Source: J005 sp964613235 (lineage in GTDB: Bacteria; Pseudomonadota; Zetaproteobacteria; Mariprofundales; Mariprofundaceae). From it: a stretch of DNA of 64,000 bases. The notes beneath the pieces are model-generated. The model was given only the letters and a program-made list of their open reading frames with translations, did not search any database and was not told the origin of the DNA. Every line of letters starts with the position of its first letter. Position 1 is the stretch's first letter. The stretch is from NCBI GenBank assembly GCA_964613235.1, contig CAZTGM010000002.1, positions 14,761 through 78,760 of the forward strand, in the 5' to 3' direction. Below, in pieces: positions 36,618 through 44,642 of this stretch. The position numbers and the translations under genes are program-made.

Positions 36618-37970
36618 CTAATGATGATTGAGTTGCCGTAGCCAGTTTTCCAGGAAATGGATGTTGAAATCACCCTGCTGAAAGGCCGGGTTGGCCAGTA
36701 ATCTGCGGTGCAACTCCTGGTTGGTGGTGACGCCGAGAATTGCCAGTTCATCAATGGCGCGTTGCATGCGGCGAATGCATTTCTGCCGGTCGCGGGCATG
36801 AGTGATGATTTTAGCGATCATCGAATCATAGTGTGGCGGAATTGTGTAGCCGGTGTAAATGGCCGAATCGACGCGTACGCTGCGGCCACCGGGGGCATGG
36901 TACAGTTCGATGGTGCCGGGGCATGGTGTGAACTTGAACGGGTGTTCCGCATTGATGCGGCATTCAATAGCATGCCCTTTGCGTTTGATGTCCTGCTGCG
37001 TGAATGCGAGAGGTTCACCGCTGGCCACGCGTAACTGCCATTCGATCAGATCAACGCCGGTGATCCATTCGGATACCGGATGTTCCACCTGGATGCGCGT
37101 ATTCATTTCAATGAAATAAAAGGACTTGTCCGGGTTCATGAGAAATTCGATGGTGCCGGCACCGACGTAATCCACGGCCTTTGCTGCAGCAACGCCCGCG
37201 GCACAGATTTTCTGGCGTGTTTCTTCATCAACGAACGGGCTGGGCGCTTCTTCCAGAACCTTCTGGTTATTGCGCTGCAGGGAACATTCGCGCTCAAACA
37301 GATGCACGATATTGCCATGCGTATCGCCCAGGACCTGCACTTCGATATGGCGCGGAAGCTCCAGAAATTTCTCGATAAACACGGTGTCATCGCCGAATGC
37401 CGCTGCCGCTTCGGTCTGGCACATATTGAACGCGCTGGAAATACCGCTTTCGCTGTGCACGACTTTCATGCCGCGTCCGCCACCGCCGGCGGAAGCCTTG
37501 ACGATGACAGGGTAGCCGGCTTCTCGTGCCACGATGCGTGCCTCATCGACACTGCGCACGGCACCGTCGGAGCCAGGTACCAATGGCACGCCGGCTTCCT
37601 GCATGGCCTGCTTGGCCTTGACCTTGTCGCCCATTGTACGCATCGATGCCGGCGATGGGCCGACCCAGGTGATTCCGGATGCCATGACGATTTCGGCAAA
37701 ATCGGCATTTTCGGCCAGAAAACCAAAGCCGGGATGGATGGCATCGGTGTCTGTAATCTCGGCCGCCGACATGATGGAGGGAATATTCAGATAAGACTGC
37801 GGTGATGGCGCAGGGCCGATACAAACCGCTTCATCAGCCAAGCGGGTATGCATGGCATCGCGATCGGCTTCTGAATAGACGGCCACACTGCGAATACCCA
37901 GTTCCCGGCAGGCACGAATGATACGAACGGCGATTTCGCCACGATTGGCAACCAAAACTTTGTGAAACAT
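36618..37970 (-). CDS. accC: Acetyl-CoA carboxylase, biotin carboxylase subunit
   Basis: ATP-dependent carboxylation of biotin on AccB, the first half of malonyl-CoA synthesis. 450 residues. It has VLVANRGEIAVRIIRACRELG at the N-terminus, the ATP-grasp glycine loop KASAGGGGRGM, HIEVQVLGD, the metal-binding EFLMNPDKSFYFIEMNTRIQVEH and TGVDLIEWQLRVASGE. It is last in the TPR-aroQ-accB-accC set, 11 bases after accB. It feeds the FabI pathway. Confidence 0.97.
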   Translation of the reverse strand: MFHKVLVANRGEIAVRIIRACRELGIRSVAVYSEADRDAMHTRLADEAVCIGPAPSPQSYLNIPSIMSAAEITDTDAIHPGFGFLAENADFAEIVMASGITWVGPSPASMRTMGDKVKAKQAMQEAGVPLVPGSDGAVRSVDEARIVAREAGYPVIVKASAGGGGRGMKVVHSESGISSAFNMCQTEAAAAFGDDTVFIEKFLELPRHIEVQVLGDTHGNIVHLFERECSLQRNNQKVLEEAPSPFVDEETRQKICAAGVAAAKAVDYVGAGTIEFLMNPDKSFYFIEMNTRIQVEHPVSEWITGVDLIEWQLRVASGEPLAFTQQDIKRKGHAIECRINAEHPFKFTPCPGTIELYHAPGGRSVRVDSAIYTGYTIPPHYDSMIAKIITHARDRQKCIRRMQRAIDELAILGVTTNQELHRRLLANPAFQQGDFNIHFLENWLRQLNHH

Positions 37971-37981
37971 AGCTACTCCGA

Positions 37982-38443
37982 TCAGGCCGGGGTAATGATG
38001 AACAATGGCTGTCCATATTCGATCGGGCTGGCATTTTCTGCGAGAACCTTTTCGACCACACCGTCATATTCTGCCTCGATCTCGTTCATCAGCTTCATGG
38101 CTTCAATAATGCACAATACATCGCCTTTGCTGACTTTTTGACCTTCCTTGACGAAGGCTTCGGCATCCGGGCTCGGTGCGCGGTAGAAGGTTCCTACCAT
38201 CGGTGATTTAACGGCATGGGGATGATCGGCAAGGTCTTCCTCGACACTGGCTACGGCAGGTTCAGTGCTTGCAGGCGTAGCCGTGATGCTTTCCGGCGCG
38301 GGAGCAGCGGCGGCAACAGGAGCGGTAGTCGTCGTGGTCTGGCGTGAAATGCGCACGCTATGTTCGCCGTCAGACACCTCGATTTCGGTAACATCGGAGC
38401 TTTGTACCAGTTTGATCAGTTTTCGTATTTGGGCGATATCCAC
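37982..38443 (-). CDS. accB: Acetyl-CoA carboxylase biotin carboxyl carrier protein
   Basis: Carries biotin between AccC and the carboxyltransferase. 153 residues from GTG 38443, placed behind AGGAGG. The N-terminal docking helix is [20 protein letters not shown] Pro/Ala/Thr-rich linker lies near 45-75. The C-terminal biotinyl domain contains [19 protein letters not shown] and the biotinylated Lys in [14 protein letters not shown]. One base separates its start from the aroQ stop. Confidence 0.97.
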   Translation of the reverse strand: MDIAQIRKLIKLVQSSDVTEIEVSDGEHSVRISRQTTTTTAPVAAAAPAPESITATPASTEPAVASVEEDLADHPHAVKSPMVGTFYRAPSPDAEAFVKEGQKVSKGDVLCIIEAMKLMNEIEAEYDGVVEKVLAENASPIEYGQPLFIITPA

Positions 38444-38444
38444 A

Positions 38445-38915
38445 TCAGCCTCCTGTGTTCTTTAAATGATGAATCATGCCGCGTAACGCCAGTTCATAGG
38501 AGCAGGCGCCGAAGCCGGCAATCACACCAACGGCGGTATCGGCAAGCATGGAACGGTGCCGAAAGTGTTCCCGCTGGTGAATATTGGATAAATGGACCTC
38601 AATGAACGGTTTGTTGCCGGCCAGAATGGCATCACGCAAGGCAATGCTGGTATGCGTGTAGGCTGCCGGATTCATAATAATGCCGTCGATATGGCCCAGT
38701 TCGCTGTGCGCAAGCGAGGCTTGCTGGATTTTGTCCACCAGTTCGCCTTCGTGATTGCTCTGAAAGGTAATGATTTCGGCACTGAGCTGATTGCCGAGCT
38801 CAATCAGGGCACAGTTGATGTCGGCCAGACTCATGGAGCCGTAATGGTCCGGTTCACGCGAGCCGAGTAGATTCAGGTTCGGGCCATGCAGCACCAGAAT
38901 GCGTAACAGGCTCAT
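38445..38915 (-). CDS. aroQ: 3-Dehydroquinate dehydratase, type II
   Basis: Converts 3-dehydroquinate to 3-dehydroshikimate. 156 residues from ATG 38915, which shares one base with the stop of the TPR gene. Type II landmarks are [18 protein letters not shown] (with the active Arg and Tyr), [42 protein letters not shown] and [11 protein letters not shown]. Linkage of aroQ to accB-accC is very common in Proteobacteria and no functional coupling is needed. Confidence 0.97.
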   Translation of the reverse strand: MSLLRILVLHGPNLNLLGSREPDHYGSMSLADINCALIELGNQLSAEIITFQSNHEGELVDKIQQASLAHSELGHIDGIIMNPAAYTHTSIALRDAILAGNKPFIEVHLSNIHQREHFRHRSMLADTAVGVIAGFGACSYELALRGMIHHLKNTGG

Positions 38916-39349
38916 TATGCAGCCTCCTGTTCCCATTGCATTTTCAGCGCCAGCAACTGGGGCTGCTGCGGTTGTTGCGCCAGCAGTTCCTGTAACATGC
39001 TGAGAGCGCCCTGGTGGTCACCCTGCTGCCAGCACATTTTTGCCAGCCTCAGCGAGGCAGTCGGTGCCGGTGTTTGCCGGGTACGTTCCTGCTGCAGCCT
39101 GAGCGCGATGGTGGCGCTTTTGATGCCTTGCTCGATTTTACCCATATTGCGCTGTAGGCGAGCCAGCATTTTCCAGCCACGCAATTCACGTGGTGCAAAG
39201 TCGAGCAATTCCTGCAGAATATGTTCGGCCTGTTCGAATTCCTGCGCATCCATGGCTGCTTTTGCCCTGGCCAGGCTTTCGCTCACACCGCACCAGTTCA
39301 TCGGTTTGGGAAGTGCGGTATTGGGTGAAACATCAGATGCTGCTAGCAT
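38915..39349 (-). CDS. TPR-like protein of unknown function
   Basis: 144 residues from ATG 39349; the frame runs 53 codons further up into poorly conserved sequence, so the start is approximate. Helical repeat segments [39 protein letters not shown] and [20 protein letters not shown] look like degenerate tetratricopeptide repeats. It is Gln-rich at the C-terminus. The first gene of the aroQ-accB-accC strand, it is divergent from thiS over a 135-base gap. No function can be assigned. Confidence 0.6.
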   Translation of the reverse strand: MLAASDVSPNTALPKPMNWCGVSESLARAKAAMDAQEFEQAEHILQELLDFAPRELRGWKMLARLQRNMGKIEQGIKSATIALRLQQERTRQTPAPTASLRLAKMCWQQGDHQGALSMLQELLAQQPQQPQLLALKMQWEQEAA

Positions 39350-39484
39350 AGCCGTCACGCTACGCGGCCGGTTCGGGCGGGTCAACAAGCGGGCTGGCAA
39401 ATGTCCGCAAAAACAGCCGGATATCGCCGGTTTTTCGTTGCTTTTGCAATAAAAATGGCATGAAAATCGTATTTTGGGGTGATT

Positions 39485-39694
39485 ATGGAAAAGCAAATCA
39501 CGATTCATCTTAATGGTGAAAAGCGGTGCGTACAGGCTGGCACCCTAGCCGATCTGGTACGACAGCTGGGGCTGGAAAAACGGATGATTGCCATCGAACG
39601 CAACCTCGAAGTGGTGCCCAGAAGCGAATATGATAGCACCCGTTTACAGCAGGATGATCGCATCGAGCTGGTGCATATGATTGGCGGCGGCTGA
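39485..39694 (+). CDS. thiS: Thiamine biosynthesis sulfur-carrier protein ThiS
   Basis: Ubiquitin-like sulfur carrier for thiazole formation. 69 residues from ATG 39485 (an in-frame GTG lies two codons earlier). It has the beta-grasp start [12 protein letters not shown], the family segment [16 protein letters not shown] and a C-terminal Gly-Gly-Gly whose last residue is thiocarboxylated. thiG follows after 34 bases. The 135-base upstream gap lacks the conserved core of a TPP riboswitch. Confidence 0.92.
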   Translation: MEKQITIHLNGEKRCVQAGTLADLVRQLGLEKRMIAIERNLEVVPRSEYDSTRLQQDDRIELVHMIGGG

Positions 39695-39728
39695 TCGGAT
39701 GGACAGGCAGAACAACAATGGAGGATAC

Positions 39729-40505
39729 ATGTCTGATACATTGAGAGTGGGCAGTTATTCATTTAATTCACGGCTGATTGTCGGCTCCGGCAAGTACCGG
39801 GACTTCCAGATAACGAAAGAGGCAACCGAAGCCGCAGAAGCGGAAATGATCACCGTGGCCATTCGGCGTGTAAATATCACTGACCCGGGCAAGGAAAATC
39901 TGCTGGATTATATCGACCCGAAGCAATATACCATTTTGCCGAATACGGCGGGTTGCTTTAATGCCGATGATGCGGTGCGCACATTGCGACTGGCACGCGA
40001 GGCCGGTGGCTGGGACCTGGTCAAGCTGGAAGTGCTTGGCGATACCGAAACCTTGTATCCGAACGTCGTGGAGACAATCAAGGCGGCTGAAGTCCTCGTG
40101 GATGAGGGTTTTCAGGTTATGGTCTATACCAATGATGATCCGATTGTGGCCACCCGACTGGAAGAGATCGGATGCGTGGCGGTCATGCCGCTGGGCAACC
40201 CGATCGGTTCAGGGCGCGGGCTGGCCAATCCGTTTAATATTCGCGTGATCAAGGAACGGGCGAATATCCCGATTGTTGTTGATGCCGGTATCGGTACGGC
40301 CAGCGATGCGGCCAAGGCGATGGAACTGGGGGCGGATGCTGTGTTGATCAACACGGCTATTGCCGAGGCGCGGGATGAATGCATGATGGCACGCGCCATG
40401 CGCGATGCCGTGAGGGCCGGTCGCATGGCTTATCTGGCCGGCCGCATGCCCAAGCGCGCCTTTGCTTCGGCATCGTCGCCGACCGAGGGCTATATCTGGG
40501 ATTAA
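39729..40505 (+). CDS. thiG: Thiazole synthase
   Basis: Forms the thiazole phosphate of thiamine from DXP, dehydroglycine and ThiS thiocarboxylate. 258 residues from ATG 39729 behind GGAGG. The TIM-barrel features include [30 protein letters not shown], the Schiff-base Lys in [29 protein letters not shown] and [20 protein letters not shown]. It is followed closely by hemE. Confidence 0.96.
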   Translation: MSDTLRVGSYSFNSRLIVGSGKYRDFQITKEATEAAEAEMITVAIRRVNITDPGKENLLDYIDPKQYTILPNTAGCFNADDAVRTLRLAREAGGWDLVKLEVLGDTETLYPNVVETIKAAEVLVDEGFQVMVYTNDDPIVATRLEEIGCVAVMPLGNPIGSGRGLANPFNIRVIKERANIPIVVDAGIGTASDAAKAMELGADAVLINTAIAEARDECMMARAMRDAVRAGRMAYLAGRMPKRAFASASSPTEGYIWD

Positions 40506-40511
40506 AACAGG

Positions 40512-40529
40512 GCGGGCATAGATGCCCGC
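40512..40529 (+). other. Intercistronic hairpin between thiG and hemE
   Basis: GCGGGCAT pairs with ATGCCCGC with almost no loop, directly ahead of the hemE ribosome site AAAGGAA. No T-run follows, so it is not a terminator. It may stabilise or process the message. Confidence 0.4.
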
Positions 40530-40545
40530 GATAAAAGGAATCGAC

Positions 40546-41610
40546 ATGACTGAACTGAAAAACGATTTATTTTTGCGCGCCTGCCTGCGCCAGGATGTAG
40601 AGCGTACACCGGTATGGATGATGCGTCAGGCTGGTCGCTATTTGCCGGAATACCGTGCCACACGGCAGCGTGCCGGTGGTTTTCTGGATCTGTGCAAGAA
40701 TCCGGAACTGGCCTGTGAAGTAACGCTGCAGCCCATCGACATTCTGGGGGCAGACGCGGCGATCCTGTTTTCCGATATTCTAGTTGTGCCCGAGGCCATG
40801 GGTATGACGCTGACGTTTGGTGCTGGCGAAGGACCGAAGTTCCCTGATCCGGTGAGCTGCCGGGCAGATGTAGAGAAATTGCCGATTCCCGATCCGATGG
40901 TGGAGCTGAAATACGTCATGGATGCGGTAAGCACGATTCGCAAGGGGCTGAATGGTCGCGTACCCTTAATCGGCTTTACCGGCTCTCCGTGGACATTGGC
41001 GACTTATATGGTGGAAGGCGGCGGTTCCAAGAACTTCTCGAAAGTCAAAGCGATGATCTTCAATGAGCCGGAAACGATGCATCTGTTGCTGGAGAAGCTG
41101 GCGGACAGCGTGGCTGCCTATCTGAATGCCCAGATTGCCAGCGGTGCACAAGCCGTACAGATTTTCGATACTTGGGGCGGCATTCTGACCACGCGCGATT
41201 ATCAGCTGTTTTCATTGCAGTATATGCAGCGCATTATCGAGCAGTTGACACGCGAGAACGAAGGGCGGCGGGTACCGGTCATCCTGTATACGAAGGGCGG
41301 CATGGGCTGGCTGGAAGCGATTGCCGATACCGGTTGTGATGTGGTTGGCCTGGACTGGTCGATTGATATCGACGTGGCCAAGGCCCGTGTGGGCGATCGA
41401 GTGGCACTACAGGGCAATATGGATCCGACAATGCTCTATGCCAAACCAGAGCGTATTCGTGAGGAAGTGAAGGATATTCTGGCTCGCTTTGGCCATGGCA
41501 ATGGCCATGTGTTCAATCTGGGCCATGGCATTACGCCGGATGTGCCGAAAGAGCATGCCATCGAGTTCTTCCGGGCTGTGCGTGAGGAGTCGATGCAGTA
41601 TCACCGCTGA
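40546..41610 (+). CDS. hemE: Uroporphyrinogen decarboxylase
   Basis: Decarboxylates uroporphyrinogen III to coproporphyrinogen III in haem synthesis. 354 residues from ATG 40546. Landmarks are [18 protein letters not shown], the catalytic Asp in [40 protein letters not shown] and [12 protein letters not shown]. Possibly co-transcribed with thiS-thiG. A clear terminator follows. Confidence 0.97.
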   Translation: MTELKNDLFLRACLRQDVERTPVWMMRQAGRYLPEYRATRQRAGGFLDLCKNPELACEVTLQPIDILGADAAILFSDILVVPEAMGMTLTFGAGEGPKFPDPVSCRADVEKLPIPDPMVELKYVMDAVSTIRKGLNGRVPLIGFTGSPWTLATYMVEGGGSKNFSKVKAMIFNEPETMHLLLEKLADSVAAYLNAQIASGAQAVQIFDTWGGILTTRDYQLFSLQYMQRIIEQLTRENEGRRVPVILYTKGGMGWLEAIADTGCDVVGLDWSIDIDVAKARVGDRVALQGNMDPTMLYAKPERIREEVKDILARFGHGNGHVFNLGHGITPDVPKEHAIEFFRAVREESMQYHR

Positions 41611-41628
41611 CAAATTTTGCCAATGCAT

Positions 41629-41657
41629 GAAAAAGCCGCCTCGATGGGCGGCTTTTT
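41629..41657 (+). terminator. Terminator after hemE (bidirectional)
   Basis: AAAAAGCCGCC and GGCGGCTTTTT pair around a short loop. Ts follow the stem on both strands, so it can end both hemE and the convergent cytochrome gene. Confidence 0.88.
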
Positions 41658-41674
41658 CATGGTTCGCGATACGT

Positions 41675-42763
41675 TCAGGAGGGATTGCCGTTTGTCTGCG
41701 GCTGATTGGATGCCTGCATTTTCAGATTGCGCAGGTAGGCAACGACATCCCTGGCATCCTGTCCGCAGGTATTCTGCGGAGGCATTTTGGTGGTAGCGCG
41801 GTCATCGGCGGTTAGCTTTTTGATGGCCTTGCCGGAATGACAGATGAATGCGGCCAGTTGTTCTTCATTCCAGATGAAATCGGCTTTGGCCAGGGCATGG
41901 CTGTAATGAAAGTCGGGTGTCTTTCCGGCCGGCTGGCCGATGATGGCATAAAGATTGGGGCCGAAGCGTCCTTTTTTACCTGGTTCGAAGCTGTGGCACA
42001 GCTGGCACTTCTGCGCCAGTTTCTGACCATGCACGGCATCTCCCAGTGGCGTCATGGTTTTATGGTTGTCGGCAACTTTGGTGATGGCTGGCTGGCTGCT
42101 CTGTACCGGGTGTGATGTCTCACTGATCTGTACCGGATGCGATGCTTTGTGGGCAATCGCATGCGTTTTTTTTGCCGTTGTCTGACGAATCTCGGGATGT
42201 ACATCCACGGTCTTGTTTTGGGCAAGTTGCACGGGGTTGCTTGCAGGCTGTTGCAGGCCGATGGTGAGTGCGGCGAGGCGCTGTGCAGAGCGGACATCAG
42301 CCAGTAATTTCTGCGCTTTCAGATTCTCCAGCATGGCGTTTCGGGCGATCTTCTGGCGCAGGTCGGCCTGTTTTTGTGCATTGGCAACAATGGTTTCCTG
42401 TTTAGCCAGCAGGCGTGCCAGACGTGTGCGCTCCAAAGCGGCCTGCAACAATGTCTCACGTGCCTGTTCTGCCTGTTTCTGCATTATGTCCGCCCAGCGC
42501 TGTTTTTTTTCAGCATGGGCCAGCAACAGGGTATAGTCCTTGTCATTCTTGTTGATGATGGCTTTGCTTTGAGCCAGCACCGTTTGCTGTGTTGCCGGGT
42601 CGGCATGCCTTGCTTGCAGAGCCTGGTCGACGGCCGTCTTGATGGCGGCAACCTTGCGTGCGGCAACCGATTCAGGGGCCATGTTGTGCGATGAGCTGCT
42701 ATTGCTACAGCCGCTTAATACGACGCCAATGGCGAAAAGGCATATCCATAGGGTTTTATTCAT
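41675..42763 (-). CDS. Coiled-coil lipoprotein with C-terminal class I cytochrome c domain
   Basis: 362 residues from ATG 42763, behind AGGAG. A lipoprotein signal with lipobox LSGC is followed by about 150 residues of Ala/Gln/Lys-rich helix (for example AHAEKKQRWADIMQKQAEQA), then a His/Gln-rich linker. The C-terminal 100 residues are a mono-haem cytochrome c with CQLCH, HSFEPGKKGRFGPNLYAI, and the axial Met in TKMPPQNTCG. The cytochrome is of the c-552/cytochrome c2 type with one extra Cys near the Met. It probably carries electrons at the periplasmic face. The domain join is unusual. Confidence 0.82.
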   Translation of the reverse strand: MNKTLWICLFAIGVVLSGCSNSSSSHNMAPESVAARKVAAIKTAVDQALQARHADPATQQTVLAQSKAIINKNDKDYTLLLAHAEKKQRWADIMQKQAEQARETLLQAALERTRLARLLAKQETIVANAQKQADLRQKIARNAMLENLKAQKLLADVRSAQRLAALTIGLQQPASNPVQLAQNKTVDVHPEIRQTTAKKTHAIAHKASHPVQISETSHPVQSSQPAITKVADNHKTMTPLGDAVHGQKLAQKCQLCHSFEPGKKGRFGPNLYAIIGQPAGKTPDFHYSHALAKADFIWNEEQLAAFICHSGKAIKKLTADDRATTKMPPQNTCGQDARDVVAYLRNLKMQASNQPQTNGNPS

Positions 42764-42879
42764 AACGTGCTCCTGCAGTAAAATTGACAACACGCATGCT
42801 ATGGCCGTGGAATTACTTGCCTGTGATGAAGATTACATCATCATGCGAAAAGTCGGATGCTGATACGGAGGTATGATCA

Positions 42880-43686
42880 ATGCAGGTGGATACACATAAT
42901 ATGGCTCTGTTCTGCGATTTCGAGAATGTTGCGCTGGGCGTGCGCGATGCGAAGCTGGCGGCCTTCGATATCGGCAAGGTGCTGGAGCGATTGCTGCTCA
43001 AGGGCAATATCGTTGTGAAAAAGGCTTATTGCGACTGGGCGCGTTATCGAGATTTCAAGGTGCCGATGCACGAGGCGGCTTTTGAGCTGATTGATATTCC
43101 GCATGTGCGTCAGAGCGGCAAGAATTCGGCGGATATCCGCATGGTCGTCGATGCGCTGGATTTGTGTTACACCAAGTCGCATGTTGATACCTTCGTCATC
43201 ATTTCCGGCGATTCCGATTTTTCACCGCTGGTGTCCAAGCTGCGCGAAAACAACAAGGTTGTGATTGGGGTCGGCGTCAAACAGTCGACATCGGATTTGC
43301 TGACGGCCAACTGTGACGAGTTTATTTATTACAACGATTTGGTGCGTGATTCAGAAAAACAGCACAAGACGCGTCGCCGTGCTGTGGCCAGGGGGAAAGC
43401 CAAGCCTGCGGTTGGCGATGAAGCGGCATTGAAACAGGAAGCCATCGATCTGGTATTGGCGACGGTGGAGGATTTATTCAAGGAACGTGGCGAGGAAGAC
43501 AAGGTGTGGGGCTCGATGGTGAAGCAGACACTGAAACGGCGGCAGCCAGGATTTTCCGAGGGTTATCACGGCTACCGCAGTTTCGGCCAGTTGCTGGAAG
43601 ATGCACAGTCGCGCGGTTTGCTAACGATGAAACACGATGAAAAATCCGGCGGCTATATCATTGAAGGCTTTGCGCACGAAGAATAA
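42880..43686 (+). CDS. NYN-domain (LabA/DUF88) RNA-processing protein with OST-HTH/LOTUS domain
   Basis: 268 residues from ATG 42880 behind GGAGGT. The NYN nuclease fold fills residues 5-165, with the conserved acidic residues in ALFCDFENVALG, KNSADIRMVVDALDL and IISGDSDFSPLVSKLREN. A basic linker (KTRRRAVARGKAKP) leads to an OST-HTH/LOTUS domain, with FSEGYHGYRSFGQLLEDAQSRG. LOTUS domains bind RNA, including G-quadruplexes. The combination suggests an RNA-targeted nuclease of unknown substrate. A weak TTGACA promoter may lie at 42784, in the gap shared with the divergent cytochrome gene. Confidence 0.88.
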   Translation: MQVDTHNMALFCDFENVALGVRDAKLAAFDIGKVLERLLLKGNIVVKKAYCDWARYRDFKVPMHEAAFELIDIPHVRQSGKNSADIRMVVDALDLCYTKSHVDTFVIISGDSDFSPLVSKLRENNKVVIGVGVKQSTSDLLTANCDEFIYYNDLVRDSEKQHKTRRRAVARGKAKPAVGDEAALKQEAIDLVLATVEDLFKERGEEDKVWGSMVKQTLKRRQPGFSEGYHGYRSFGQLLEDAQSRGLLTMKHDEKSGGYIIEGFAHEE

Positions 43687-43689
43687 TCA

Positions 43690-44142
43690 TCATGTCTTGC
43701 CAAGCCGTGTCAGCAGGCGATCAAGCTGATCGGCAAATGCCTTGCGGTTGGCTGCGCTGAAGGCGGCAGGGCCGCCGGTTGTGATACCGCTGGCGCGCAG
43801 GCTGTCCATCATGTTCCGCATTTGCAGCCGGGCTGCGATATTGTCCGCCGTGTAGCATTCACCACGCGGACTCAGCGCTAGGCCATCCCGGTTAATGACT
43901 TCTGCTGCCAGCGGAATATCACTGGTGATGACGAGATCACCGGGCTGCATATGTTGAACGATGGCATTGTCCGCCATATCAAAGCCTGCTTCCACCTGCA
44001 TGAAATCAACCGGTACCGATGATGGTATGTGCAGCGGATGATTGGCAACGAGTGTAAGACGGATGCCGGTGCGTCGGGCGGCACGGAACAGGATATCCCT
44101 GACCGGAACCGGGCAGGCATCGGCATCCACCCAGATACGCAT
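43690..44142 (-). CDS. yaiI: YaiI/YqxD family protein (DUF188)
   Basis: 150 residues from ATG 44142. The family signature MRIWVDADACPVPVRDILFRAA opens the protein, with GFDMADNAIVQHMQPGDLVITSDIPLA and LSPRGECYTADNI after it. The Asp-rich start suggests a PIN-like fold, but biochemical function is unknown. It lies four bases downstream of the DUF1456 gene on the same strand and is convergent with the NYN gene, whose stop is three bases away. Confidence 0.93.
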   Translation of the reverse strand: MRIWVDADACPVPVRDILFRAARRTGIRLTLVANHPLHIPSSVPVDFMQVEAGFDMADNAIVQHMQPGDLVITSDIPLAAEVINRDGLALSPRGECYTADNIAARLQMRNMMDSLRASGITTGGPAAFSAANRKAFADQLDRLLTRLGKT

Positions 44143-44146
44143 CAAT

Positions 44147-44509
44147 TTATTTTGTGCTGTCGTCCGTATTGGTGAGGGCATCGCTGGCATCATCGATCAG
44201 GCAACGGATTTCTTCCAGTGCATCAAGGTTTTCCTTTTCAATCAGGCCAATGATGAAGTTTTCAATCAGCCGCGGCAGCAGTGCCGGCTCATCCAGTGTG
44301 CCGCGTGAATAGATGATCAGGCCATTGAGGAAGCCTTCCAGGTGTTCATCGGAAAGTTTTTCATAGTTTTTGTTTTTGGCACCGGCCATGAATGCCTTGA
44401 TCTGGCTGCTGCTGAAGAAGAAACCACCCAGCTCGAAGATTTCCTTGATCTCGAAGTGCCTGAGATTGTTGGCAATGGCGATTTTTTTGAGGACATTGTT
44501 ATTGGTCAT
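44147..44509 (-). CDS. Single-repeat DUF1456 (YehS-like) protein
   Basis: 120 residues. NNNVLKKIAIANNLRHFEI and NYEKLSDEHLEGFLNGLIIYSRG match the DUF1456 repeat. YehS of E. coli has two such repeats in about 155 residues; only one is present here, followed by an acidic helical tail ending in TNTDDSTK. The family is uncharacterised. Divergent from deaD across 133 bases. Confidence 0.78.
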   Translation of the reverse strand: MTNNNVLKKIAIANNLRHFEIKEIFELGGFFFSSSQIKAFMAGAKNKNYEKLSDEHLEGFLNGLIIYSRGTLDEPALLPRLIENFIIGLIEKENLDALEEIRCLIDDASDALTNTDDSTK

Positions 44510-44642
44510 GGCCGCACTGTAGCAGGAATGTGTTATCAGGCACGTTGATCTTTCATGGTATCTTCATGTATTTGCAGGCACGATTCGCGTTTGACAGGCG
44601 GGGGTCAAGCTCTTTTCCTGATTCTTTGAAGGTGAATATTCC

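Noticed and set aside
39350..39484. Possible TPP riboswitch before thiS
   Set aside because: No CTGAGA core or matching P1/P4 helices; only a weak CCGG hairpin and an AT-rich promoter-like stretch.
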